The position numbers and the translations under genes are program-made. This document shows positions 11,515-22,762 of a DNA stretch of 64,000 nucleotides, one piece after another. The first letter of the stretch is position 1, and the number at the start of each line of letters is the position of its first letter. This DNA comes from Entonaema liquescens. Taxonomy: Eukaryota; Ascomycota; Sordariomycetes; Xylariales; Xylariaceae. The notes under the pieces were generated by a model that saw only the letters and a program-made list of their open reading frames with translations, made no database searches and was not told the DNA's origin. The stretch is taken from the NCBI GenBank assembly GCA_902805475.1, contig CADCSX010000003.1:248001-312000 (forward strand), written 5' to 3'.

Positions 11515-13368
11515 TATGGCTTATACTGGGTACCTAAGTAGGTATGTCTGATACCGTCAAGAGCGCCATCCCTCAACTTTAAGCAGCTGCATGGAGCTAT
11601 ATGAATATGGTAGATACCTATGCTCTCGTGGCAATGAGACACCGAAGGTTTACTTAAAGCTATGTACTTACCTCGGATATATAGTGATGTGACATTTGCC
11701 ATGCTGTATTAGGATGCGCATTACGGCATTTGTGGTGCACTTTACCCAGCCCCTCTTCAAAATACGTACGAATGCGACGTCGTATGGGGACATTGTTGGA
11801 GGCGGACTCTTGGCTACTATTGCTTGTCTTCTTCGCCACTAGTCTTATAACGTAAAACTTGCACTTATTGGCGGATAAAACTCACGATATGTTTTAGCAC
11901 AAGTCAATTGCGAACCCCAAAGTCCCCTCATATTAGAGCAATGAAGACGAATCCCTACTCTAACGAGTATATATTAGGTAAGCGTTGAAACGTGAAGCTA
12001 GACTTGCGCCAATTGTCCTTTAAAAGTGGAACAACAACGAAAGAATAAGGACATATAATTAGTTATCAGAGCTTGCGTCGACAACGTATAAAACGAAATT
12101 GAGGTTAACCACAATTAATAGATAATTAAGTAATATACGCAGCTTGCGCTAAGACTGAAAATTGAGGATTTGGGTTGGTGTATAGGTTGCTCTTGGGGTG
12201 AACGTCGTTTGGGCTTATACGAATAAGTCGGGGTTGCTCCTGATTCGTTCATGGTCTTGGTAGTTACCTTGACATCGGGTTTCGCTGATGAAATGAGTGG
12301 TCAAGGGACTACTTCAGGCACAGTATATTATGTTTTGGATAGAATGTACCTATATATAAAAGACTCCAGCCATTATCCAAGTATCCCGATACAGTGTCAA
12401 TGGTGACAAGCTTAGACTCGGACTTGCTGATATCTAGATCCTTCTTCTAGAGGTATACGGGTAACGAGCTAATGGAGTTATTGTAATAGTAAAGAGTTGA
12501 GTAGACGTTCTGAATATGTAGGCTAAGGGAGATGTTTTGTTGGAAAGGAAAAACAAAAATAGAAGAAAAAAAAAAGAATAGAAAAAAATATTTGGTCATC
12601 CCACCGCCTCGGGTGTATGTTCTCGTGATTTCCCAAGGCTAAGAGCTAACCAATATAATCGCAGTCAGATTAGAGTTCTCGGCCGGTGCGTAATAACCTC
12701 AGAAAATCATTTGAACAGACACCCATGGGGGAATCGAACCCCTAACTTTGCGATACTTGTATGGCGGTCCATACAAATAGCCCATCAGTCTCTGACCAGG
12801 TGACTAATTCCTCGTAGTGATTGTTGCTGCGTTTTTTGGACTTATCTGCTTAACGTAGCCCCACCACCAAAAAGGTCTCCTAGGCAACTAGGGAACTCAT
12901 CTATACGTAGGTACCTAAACAGTGCAAGCTGAGATGTTTGAATTTTATTGATGAATGAATGACTGCAATCGAGTTCTTCTGATGCCACGACGAAGTGTTT
13001 AAAACGGAGTGACAAAAAGCTTGGACTATAACTATTAATCTACGTACTTATCAAGCTGGTCTATCGTTTCCCCTATCCGGCCTTTTCCTATGATATGTGT
13101 CACTGTAACCTCCGCCTTGTGCGTTCTCGAGGGAGGCTAAATAGCGTGCTAGAATGTATCCGTTAACCTGTTTTTCTGATGGTCTATTAGGATGAAAATG
13201 TACTACCTAGATCTATAAGAGCTACATATACATGTAGGTACACAGCTTGCACTCTATCTATTATTATACGCTCGCCGTACTTTGGACAAAGAACTGTTAA
13301 TTACACATACACCTAATAGTCCAACCACGTCGATAACTCTCTTGACCGTACCGTCAGCTCGAGAACTC
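11515..13368. other. Intergenic stretch between GH78 and F-box/ankyrin genes
   Basis: About 1.85 kb without a convincing gene. It contains GGTACCTAAGTAGGTAT at 11528-11544, an A-rich tract at 12547-12590, a tRNA-like locus (12725-12815) and TAGGTACCTA motifs near 12908 and 13231. Confidence 0.5.
12725..12815 (-). other. tRNA-like locus with A-box, B-box and an internal hairpin
   Basis: The minus strand shows a D-arm-like AGTC/GACT stem around ACCTGGTCAGA, and a perfect B box GGTTCGATTCC in a GGGG/CCCC T-stem. Between them is an 8-bp hairpin (TTGTATGG / CCATACAA with a 4-base loop). The acceptor stem cannot be closed and no normal anticodon arm forms. It may be a tRNA-derived SINE or pseudogene. 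Confidence 0.3.
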
Positions 13369-15388
13369 CTATAAAATTACGCAGCGCATCCCATCTGAAT
13401 CTACCCCATTAGACGCGCTGACCCTGCCTGACCCAAAACCATCGTCACCTCCATGATCTAAGAGAACTTTCGCCAGTTCAGTTAGACCGTATCTTCGGGC
13501 ATACACGATCGGCAGCCACCCCTTTCTATCTCGCGCTCTTACGTCAGCCCCGGCAGTTATTAAGATATCCGCAAGTATTACCCTATCCTCAATCCGTGGG
13601 CGCGCGAGTGGCGGGTTATATGCGCTGAGACTTTCAAGTTCTCGCAATGAGCAGAATCTTGGAAGGTAGTGCAATGGTGTCCCCAGATTATTTGTCTTGG
13701 CATTTACATCTACTCGCGGATCGGCGATGAGCAGTTCCACGACCTCGAGCAGCCCATTTTGACAGGCATGGTGTAAAGGGGTTATGCCATTTTCATCGGC
13801 AGCGGATGGGTCTGCTCCATGTGCGAGCAAGATACGAACGGTCTCTAACCGCCTCTCTATAGATTCGATATGCGAACTGCGGTCACCCACAGAACGGTCT
13901 CCTTTGTTTACCGGGCCATAAAGACGACAAGCGAAATGAAGGGGGCTTCTTTTGTGTGCGTCTACCATGTTGACATTGGCACCGTAGCTAATCAGTTGCT
14001 TAAGAATATCGGGATGGATATACTTTGAACTAAAATGAGCAGCTGCTAAACCCCCCGCGTCCTATTCAACGTTAGTTTGGAAACAGTGTGGTTCTTGAAC
14101 TACTTACTTGAGCGTCTACAGGCTCGCCAGCTTCGACAAGGAAACCAATGACTTTGTGGATCTCGGGTATCTGATGGTGCCATGTCGTGCAAAGGCAGGA
14201 GAGTGGTGTTTTCCAGTAATGGGGCCAGCTTCCAATAAAGTCAGTGTAGGAGCTCGGTTTGTATCCTTTCTGGGCATCGTAGCTCCGACGAGGGTCGGCT
14301 CCGGCATCTAAAACCATTTGAAGTATCGATAACATATTCCTACGGTCCTTGCTAGATTGGGTGTTGCGATCATCGTCGGATCGATATGAAATCCCGTTGT
14401 AGATTTCATTTACAGCTACCTGCCAAACAGTTGACCTATGAATGGGTTCTAATTCGTTTATTGCCGGGTAGTCGGTCAGTACGATAGCTAGCATCTGCTT
14501 GAACTTTGCCATTGTTAGGTTGGCGCGTGTATTCTCTATGGTTCTTAGGACGTCGAAAAGTAGTCGGAAATGCACCGAGTTAGTGGTAGTATGATCGGCT
14601 GTGTTTATAGAAACTAGCGCGTCTCTTAGTATTCGAAGTTTTACCAATTGCTCTGTGGTGAAACTTTCTACCTGAGGGGGAAATAGCTGCGTAAAGCAAG
14701 CTGTATACTCCTTCAAATGGTAGATGGCGAAAGGATCGTCGACGTTAGGACTCAGGGACATAAGTTTCTTGACGACTCCAGATGGTATGTCGTCGTCTTG
14801 GAACGCTTTTACTTTGGGACTGCGGCCCCAGTATGCCGTATAGCAGCGCTTTGTTGGATGTAATGCACCGTGGTCCAGGAGGAGCTGTGTAAGATGTAGC
14901 TTATTTTCTTGTTCAATTATTGGACCAAGAGCACATTCAAACATGGCAAATTCTTCACAAGAACCCGAATAACGCCTATTGGCATAATATTCGTTGAGCA
15001 ACACCTCTGCGATATCAATCTGCTGGTGGATGACCGCAAGGGTAAGGGGTGTCCGAGGGATGTCGCGGTCACAACTCAGGCATTGGATAGGAATCGGGAA
15101 CACAAGACTGGCATCGGTACCTAGTTTCAATACTGTGCGAAGAAGATTCATATCTCCATTACAACAAGCCCAAGAGAGAGCCGAGTTGCGTGTTCTGTGG
15201 TTGGTCTTCAATAGCTCATATGTCGCTATGCGGTAGAGATTTCTATTGCCGGTTCGACTTAGAGCGAATTTGTCGCGAGCGCTGGGGAGAAAGTTAAGAA
15301 GGTATATAATTAGCTCCTCCGGCATATCCAAGAGCCAGGCTCTGGAATTCGTAGATGAGGGAAGGGTGGTGCATTTGCACTGATACAT
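13369..15388 (-). CDS. F-box and ankyrin-repeat protein
   Basis: Two exons, 14108-15388 and 13369-14061, with a 46-base GTAAGT..ATAG intron; 657 aa. An F-box lies at about residues 19-55 (LLDMPEELIIYLLNFLPSA). Ankyrin-like repeats begin at about residue 66 (SALSWACCNGDMNLLRTVL). A strong C-terminal block has clear T/S-P-L-H units (RSPLHFACRL, GITPLHHACQNGLLEVVELL, LGTPLHYLPRF) and a final WLPIVYARRYGLTELAKVLL. This architecture is common in filamentous ascomycetes and is thought to give SCF-ligase adaptors that read protein partners through the ankyrins; the target is unknown. Met-22 could serve as an alternative start. Confidence 0.82.
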
Positions 15389-16498
15389 CGTAGTGGATTT
15401 GATGGTACGGTATCAAAGTATTCGGTGGGCGTTTCTTTAGGGACAAAGGTAGGTAATTGAGGTAAGGTTGAAAGTAAAGTTGGCTATGAGGGAAGGGAGG
15501 GAAGGATCCAAAGCCATATTTAAACACCTTAATAGTAATATTTCATTCTAGATCAACTAAGCCAGCCGTGCTGTAGAAATGTTAAAACCCGCCTCATTCG
15601 ATGTATCCTAGTGATTGAGGGTCTAATAACAAGATATTTCAACTGATGACAGTATCGTCTATTGTCCACTAAATATTAATAGGTAGGTACCTACTGTTTA
15701 GGTAACTATATACCTGATTCATCTTGGTCTGATAACCTAGGTATTTGTATCGATGCCCATAATCACCATGATAAAAGTAAAGAATATATCGTGCACCGTA
15801 ATTCAAGTATTGAATTCACTAATAATACCTAACTTGGTATTCGCACGTGACAGGTGTCGAGAATCGTGTCATCTGGCCAGGTATTACAAGCCAAGTGCGA
15901 ACTTTAAATTAACAATTACCAAGTATTAGTGCTGTTTATATAAGTTTAACGTAGCACTTCTAAGGGGGTGCTGCGCATTAATTAAAGAAACGGGTAAGAT
16001 TTGGGATTTAACCGAAATATTTTTAAATAAGCGTATTTCTCACGTATTTTAATATATTTTATAATATTTTATAAAATTTTATTATTTTTTTTTTTTTTTT
16101 AAAAATAATAAAAATTAAAATAATTTTTATTAATTTAAAAAAAAAAAAAAATAATAAAAATTTATAAAATATTATAAAATATATTAAAATATGTAAAAAA
16201 TATGCTTATTCGGAAATATTTTAGTTAAATCCCAAATTTTACCTATTTTTTTAATTAATATGTAATATCTCCTTAGGGGTGCTACATCAAATTTATGTAG
16301 ATAGCACTAATACCTAAAGCTTAGGTAGGTACCTAGGTTATAAGGTACACGATCACGTGAGGGACATCGACGATTAGCGCTCCAAAGTCTCACCAGAACA
16401 TTCACCAACACATTCACCGGAACATCAAACTCAAACGTACATTCATCTAATATAGAACTACTATAAATTCAAGAACAATTATCCTAAATCAGTTACAT
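15389..16498. other. Intergenic stretch carrying a MITE
   Basis: It contains the 333-bp palindromic element at 15952-16284 and clusters of TAGGTAGGTACCTA motifs at 15680-15695 and 16320-16337. The rest is AT-rich promoter or UTR DNA. Confidence 0.6.
15952..16284. mobile_element. MITE-like palindromic element with ~150-bp inverted arms
   Basis: The two halves are imperfect reverse complements. They begin TAGCAC..CTAAGG on the left and end CCTTAG..GTGCTA on the right. Matching inner blocks are ATTAATTAAA, GGTAA-ATTTGGGATTTAA, TATTTTAATATATTTTATAATA and long A/T runs around the centre (about 16080-16155). There is no coding capacity. The terminal TA at both ends could be a TA target duplication, as in Tc1/mariner-derived MITEs. 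The extreme AT content of the arms also resembles RIP damage, although RIP has not been measured here. Confidence 0.75.
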
Positions 16499-17053
16499 AT
16501 GGCAGATACTAAATCTGATCATGAGCACTTCGCCTCCATACCATGGTGTGCTCGACATCTTCGCGGCTCAAGAATTGTCACCAAAATACCGGAATGCCGA
16601 CTACAGAAGCCGAATGGCGAGGATTCCTTATACGCAGAGACTCTCAAGTCGCACACCACTATTATGGCCATGTTAGAAGTCCATGAAGAGCCTCTCTCAC
16701 CTACGGACCGCGTGGATTCGGTCAAGGCTTTTATAACCCTAGGCCCTGGTTTGAACGGGTACCCCGATGTCTGCCACGGTGGTATTGTTGTCACGATCCT
16801 GGATGAAGTTTGCGGAATGTTAATCCCCGTCAACCAGCAAAGGGGGTATATGCAAGATTTGCCCTATGTGACGGCTTATTTGAACACAACATTTCTAAAG
16901 CCCGTCCCTACATGTGCAACGATTCTTGCTCAAGCTAAAATAATAAAGCTTGAAGGTCGAAAGTTCCTTGCGAAGGCCTGGATTGAGGACGGCAATGGGA
17001 GAGTGTTGGCTCGGACTGAGGCTTTATTTCTTGCTATAAAGAGCGTTTTATAA
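16499..17053 (+). CDS. HotDog-fold thioesterase (4HBT/PaaI-like superfamily)
   Basis: Intronless, 184 aa. The HotDog signature lies around residues 93-108: GYPDVCHGGIVVTILDEV, with the H-G-G turn and the D-E on the central helix that shape the active site. It is followed by the strand segment YLNTTFLKPVP and a C-terminal strand AKAWIEDGNGRVLART. Proteins of this class hydrolyse acyl-CoA thioesters in cytosol or mitochondria; the substrate cannot be told from sequence. No targeting peptide is evident. The start at 16499 is the first ATG in the frame. Confidence 0.85.
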   Translation: MADTKSDHEHFASIPWCARHLRGSRIVTKIPECRLQKPNGEDSLYAETLKSHTTIMAMLEVHEEPLSPTDRVDSVKAFITLGPGLNGYPDVCHGGIVVTILDEVCGMLIPVNQQRGYMQDLPYVTAYLNTTFLKPVPTCATILAQAKIIKLEGRKFLAKAWIEDGNGRVLARTEALFLAIKSVL

Positions 17054-19582
17054 ACTAGGTACCTAGTCATGATGTTCTTTTATGTATACTGATCGGATTT
17101 CCTTCACACTTGTCATTTCCTAGCTATCGGAATGTAGGTATTTGGAGTTGCGATATACCTACCTATATACCTCAACGTAAACACAATCTACCATATACCA
17201 AGTCAGACCAACGTAGACCTTTGAATTCCTAATTATTGATGATGACTAGCATAATTTCTTGGTGGCGCTTCAAATTTGGTATGGCACGCCATTTACCACC
17301 GGGAATCAACAGAAATCCTGACAAGCACCTCCTTAGGAGTACATGGTCGGACTTACATAAGCAGCACTGTTAACTAGTCCATCCCCAAGGAGACAGGCCT
17401 ACGGGATGACCACGAGGCTTATACGAAAACGGAGTATCTGTCAATACCTCTATATACTTAAGACACTATTTTATATCAGCTGCAGGACTTTATAGTGAAC
17501 ATGCACATTTAGTTACCTAACAAATGAGGCAGAGCCTAAGTCCAGGAACAAACAATAAGCCCATTATAACGGACAAGTTCCGCCAGCGCATCCACCCGGG
17601 TCCGGTTTGCGTGGACTATTTGATTCTTTATCAAGATAGAAGCCGAAAGCATGGGTCTGGACAGTCCGGCCGGTCAGCCGAGTGGGTCTCATCGGGATCT
17701 ATTTTGCCTCCGTACTAGACCCGCAACTGCTTTTACCTAATACGATTGGCTAGAGTATTTTCTGATCATTTTACTCAGTGAGGGTTTACAGTATCATAAT
17801 TACCGGATATCCAGGACTACTAGCAAGGCTTAAATAAGACTAAAATGAGAAATGGCATGACGGAGAAAATTAGGCGCCGTACGTAATACGAACAATGAAC
17901 CCCACAGATCCTAAGCAAATATTCATATTGACATAATGCGGTTCTCTTAATTTGAATGGGACTTATAGTATAACATGTAACTTGATTAAATGGGAGTTAA
18001 GACCATGGACACCCCATGATCCTCTAAGACTACCTATATACTCTCTGGTAGCTTCAACAATATTGCTGGCTTACCTATCGGGTCTCGCACTGGCAATATT
18101 GAAGCCAGCCATATTAACTCAACTCCCCATGTAATCTATCATTCTCCTGTATTTTACTGTTAAGCTGCTTATAACGAACGTATCAGTCCATACTTGGTGC
18201 GAGTTAAGAAGCAACACTTATATAACTGAAATAATACCATTAATGCTGTTGCACTAGGTACTTGGAGGATTTAAAGAATTTTCAACATTTTTACCAGCAA
18301 GGGTAGTCGTATGACTTGTTCATGAAGTGCGGCTATTTTCAAGAGAATTCGACTATGCGGATTTGCTATCGACGATAATACGCGTATACTGCCTTGACCA
18401 GCTTCAACGTTGCAATTCTTGGCAGCTTGGCATCTAGGGTATCCTTCGGAGAATGCCATCGCGGCCATTACCTATCATTCCGTAAACTTGGCGAGCGCTC
18501 TACCCAATCGCCCATCATAATTTTGGAGATATCTAAGAAGCATATGACGATTCATTTACATATACCTGCTTCTAGATTGATACCATCAGCTGGTCCCGCA
18601 ACCAGGGTAACGGTTCTACGTAACAGCCGTAACAGGCAAGCGGTCAGATTTATGTTAGTTGGGTTAGCAATCTTATCTTCTACAACGTGACGGGTGACTT
18701 TCATTAATATAAACCCCGACGGCAATTGGACGGTCGCACCCTTCCTAATTTTGTGAGTGTCAGAAAGGGCAGCTATATCTTAGGTAGCTTTTCTGCATGC
18801 CGAGAAAGCGTAAATGTGGTGAGAATACTACCTATCCCGGATATGCCTTGGAATTTGTTGGTAGCTTACTGCACATGTTTCTAATTGGAGTCACTTTGCC
18901 AAGCAGCCGTGTTCGGTCTGAGCTGATAGCACAACTTAATGTTCGAAGCTTACCACACCTAACCCTATACGTAGTATCTCCGGTACTCGAGCTGATAGGA
19001 CAGAGGGTAGAAATATATTGATTATAGCAATGATTGTCAGGTGCACATGGCAGGGATTTTTCCAGCTTCTCCTTATAGATGTCCTGCTATCACTCTAAGT
19101 GCTTCCAGTGGCAACCTACTCTTCTGAGCAGGGCTTTCATGCAATCGAGACCGCCTATCTTCAAGTCTTCCACGAACGCAAGAGCTGAGTATGCGAACTA
19201 CCGTGACCTACACCACGATATATACTCCGATTAATTCTGCTGTCAGATGCTGGAGGTGATGGCCGATTGGCTAATCGGGAGTCACATAACAAACTAGCGG
19301 TTTTGTATTACAGAAATCTCTGCGCGAGAAAATTCTCTAAGAGATACGTGACGGCGCGGATTAGGCAGGTAACTGATTACCTGGCAGCTTCGCGCGGGAC
19401 CGAGCTAGATATAAAGAACTGGTTGGTAGTAGGTATATCTGTGCGGCTTGGTATGAGTGACTATAAGATGCCCCTAGGAACTCGCGAGTGGCATCACAAT
19501 ACACGTATACCATTAGTTCCATATCAATCATACATATAACTGACTTCTTGTCCATGAAACTGGTCTTCCTTATTCAATAAAA
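17054..19582. other. Gene-free stretch
   Basis: About 2.5 kb without a recognisable gene. It has CTAGGTACCTAG just after the thioesterase stop (17056-17065). An imperfect inverted repeat has arms near 18050-18067 and 18089-18106 (CTTCAACAATATTGC against GCAATATTGAAGC). From about 17880 the composition is even, and all frames are short and unrelated to known families. Confidence 0.5.
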
Positions 19583-20648
19583 ATGTTGTTCAAGCTCGCT
19601 ACTTCCGCTGCTCTGCTGATCACGGCTAGTGCTCACTTTATACGAGCAGATGGGAACTCCACAAGGCTTTGCGGTACCCCTGAGCCTACTGAGGCTCAGA
19701 TCGCAGCTTCTAAGGCCATGCTCGCGAAGGAGAGGGAAATGCGTGCGAAGGGCGAGTCGCGGGCCCTCAGATCAATCAGCATAAACGCCTACTTCCACGT
19801 CGTAGCATCGTCGACGTCACTCGACGATGGTTACCTTACTGTGAGTATTAGAGGATTAACCTTATTCAGAAGCTTCATATGCTAATTAGTATTTACCTAT
19901 ATAGCAAAAATGATCGATGATCAGCTGGATGTACTAAACGCCGCCTACGGCGTTCATGGAATAACCTATAACTTATTGAGCACCGACTGGACCGTCAACT
20001 CAAACTGGGCTGCCGATGGGGACGAGCTTGCAATGAAACAGGAACTTCGAAAGGGTACCTACTCTGACCTCAACATTTACTTCCTCGGCAATCTCGGCGG
20101 CGGATTGCTTGGGTAAGACTCCTAATTGTATCTTTCGATTCAAGATGAGTTATTGATTCTTTCTAGGTACTGCTACTTCCCAGATAACGTTGCCGACGGA
20201 TCCACTGAGTTCTACCTAGATGGTTGCACCATCCTTGCTCACAGCGTGCCGGGCGGGAATGCTGAGCCATATAATCTCGGTGGCACCGCAATTCACGAGG
20301 TTAGTCCTCGATTCTGATACTGATGACAGGCACTAATATATTACAGGTCGGGCATTTTAATGGATTATACCACTCTTTTCAGGGAGGTTGCAGCGGGGAT
20401 GGTGACTCTGTTGACGATACACCACCAGAGGCCTCCGCAAACTTCGGTTGCCCGACATCACGAGATACTTGCCCGGGAGATGGCCCTGATCCTATTCACA
20501 ACTATATGGACTATTCTGATGAGTAAGCTTTGTGTATCCCCCTGGTAAAACGACTCTGCTAACCTTTCACTCCAGTATTTGCTATGAGGAGTTCACCCCG
20601 GGTCAAGAAGACCGTATATACAGTTCGTGGACTGCTTACCGTTCTTAG
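19583..20648 (+). CDS. Secreted M43B metalloprotease (MEP1/pappalysin-like), probable one-base deletion in sequence
   Basis: Five exons: 19583-19840, 19905-20112, 20167-20299, 20347-20522 and 20576-20648. A signal peptide covers residues about 1-23 (hydrophobic ALLITASA core). The zinc site HEVGHFNGLYH fits HExxHxxGxxH of M43 proteases and is split by intron 3 after HE. It is followed by SFQGGC and a Met-turn region HNYMDYSDD. The strong donor ACT|GTGAGT at 19841 makes exon 2 out of frame by one base at the A5 run 19906-19910; adding one A gives 282 aa. A weaker donor (GATG|GTTACC, exon 1 ending 19829) keeps frame and gives 278 aa, but loses the conserved GYLT residues. It is a secreted protein-degrading enzyme. 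Confidence 0.82.
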
Positions 20649-21846
20649 GACGTATCATGGTTGAATGTACGTCCTTTAACGGGTATCTTGATACAATAGG
20701 CATTCAGAAGAAGGTACTGGGACCCATTTGAGGGTATTGTGCTGTGAATACTTGAATATCTTTGCCTTAAGTGAAGTTATCACGATGTGGTCACGTGACC
20801 CACTGGGATACTTCCGGGTACATGATTACAGTTAGAAGGACTTTAGACACCAGCCAGGTAGTTTCTTCCATATAGCAGCGTTATGTAATAATGTATCGTT
20901 GAAGTCCTTTTCAAGTTATCATTAATTATCTTTCACGATTGTATACTCGTGTCTTCGACATGCACTTAACTACATGTACCTAGGTACCTATCTATCAGGT
21001 AGGTACAATTGAATCATGCAAGGGGTTCCTATGTATCGGTCCTAAAGCTTACCTAGGTACTTTTCAAGTCAGACATCAGGTTTTTGGACTTATTGAAGCA
21101 ATTCGTGAAATACACGCATGGATATAAGGGGCCACTAAACCAATTTAGTTATTAAGTTATTAAAGCACCACATGGCGCTACACTGAGGCACACCTTGTTC
21201 CCACACCAAACTTTGCTCTGCCACAGAATTTAGGGGGTCTTTCTTAGATTATCACAAAATTTTTTTTTGAAGAGGACGTTACGGTAAGCTATTCGCGGCT
21301 CAACCACCCTGTCGCGGCCTACCTATTATATTAGACCCAGCTTCCCCACGTTTCCGACGTTTGGTACGTTTGCAGATCTGAGACCGAATAGCCGTTTGAA
21401 TGGTTGAAGGAGCTGGTGGGTGGTAATAAGGGGCTGCAAGGGCCATCAAGGTGCACGATCCACTATGTATACCGTACCGTGCCTCTTTGGAGCGCATCTT
21501 AGGATGTGCAAACGTGTTTGCCTCTGGAAGTGCCAAGTGTCAAGGGTTTATTAAGGGCATAACTTTTTATCTGGCAATCTTAATGCCATTGGATTCTTTC
21601 CATGGAGCGACGAGATACTTGGACTAATGCAAAGTTATCCTTCGAACAACTGTATTAACTGACGATCTTGGTTTGAATACTAATAATCTCAGCAAGTCTA
21701 CCACTACCTAACTCCGATGGGGTATCATTCCTGTTTAACGCCATGGGCCGAAATGAGTCTCCATCTCCATATCTTAACCAAAACAACACCGATATAACTC
21801 CATCTACCCGTGTTCCCCCATAATCGAAAATTGATCGTTTGCAAGA
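20649..21846. other. Intergenic stretch
   Basis: About 1.2 kb with no gene seen. It carries TACCTAGGTACCTA at 20977-20990, ACCTAGGTAC at 21051-21060 and a T9 tract near 21260. Confidence 0.5.
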
Positions 21847-22197
21847 CTATTTGCAAGTCCAGCACTCCCCCACTGACTCATATCCAACACCAAAATCGGT
21901 GGGGTATCTACAATATAAAGAATACCCGTGACAGACCAGCTCCCCAGACATCATGAGGCAGTGTGGGGGTGTTGCTGGCATCTTGAACGGTTTACATGCC
22001 GAGTCGGTGCTCTTTGCAGTCGAGGCAGAAGTTGAGGGCGAAGGCATCCCGGCCGCAGTGTCGTTTGCTACCATGTTCGAATCGAGAGCTGGTATGTATA
22101 CCTCTGCGAGCCCTTCGTAGTGCTTCATAGGTCGCGCGCCGGTAAATTGCGAGAGGGCTAGGAGGGCCAATACTAGAGTGTAGATCATAGGTCGCAT
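21847..22197 (-). CDS. Small secreted cysteine-rich protein (effector-like)
   Basis: Intronless, 116 aa. Residues 1-21 form a clean signal peptide (IYTLVLALLALSQFTGA). After an S/T-rich linker (SPSTSASTAKSTDS), the last 50 residues hold all six cysteines (ACK, HCL, VCH, YCR, ECW, TCK), an even number suited to three disulfides. Small size, signal peptide and clustered Cys are the usual traits of fungal secreted effectors or antimicrobial-type proteins. I recognise no named family. Expression and secretion are inferred. Confidence 0.6.
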   Translation of the reverse strand: MRPMIYTLVLALLALSQFTGARPMKHYEGLAEVYIPALDSNMVANDTAAGMPSPSTSASTAKSTDSACKPFKMPATPPHCLMMSGELVCHGYSLYCRYPTDFGVGYESVGECWTCK

Positions 22198-22762
22198 GGC
22201 TAGAGCTTCTAGTGGTATCCCAAGAGTTGTAGGTAGATTGTATTGGAATCGTTGGGTAGGTAGGTACCCCGTGACTAGTTGGCAACTTTGATTTTTGGAT
22301 TACCTACGCCGGTGATAAATATTGCTGAAATCAATAACGGTTGCGAATGGAATCACTAGGCTTATATACTGCCGGAAATATCCCGCCATATAGTGACACT
22401 GACGTCGTGAGGGCCTCTGTACATTTTGGCTAAATTCCACGTCGTTATAGGCACACCATATGGTAAGAATCGTAATTGGCCCTTCCCCATAGCCGAATTA
22501 TGTTTCGGCTGTTCATCGGAGGGATTGATTGAGTGAATATCAATACATAACACTCTGTTCGTTTTTAACATCGTGTAATATTCTGGAAGATTCTCGGGTC
22601 GGAGAATGAAGCCCTCTGCTTTATATACATCCGAGTCGCTATCTGATAATGATTAGTGGTATATTTGATTTAGTTTCTATTCTAAATTCTATCCATTTCT
22701 ATATTGCAATTATGACATTCTCATCTGCTAGCTGTCTTTTCCAAATGAAAAGTGGGTGTCTG
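22198..22762. other. Intergenic stretch
   Basis: The region upstream of the small secreted protein gene and downstream of the sugar transporter stop. It contains GGTAGGTAGGTACC near 22255-22268. No gene is seen. Confidence 0.5.

Noticed and set aside
12725..12815. Functional tRNA gene
   Set aside because: The acceptor stem does not close and no 5-bp anticodon stem with a 7-base loop forms.
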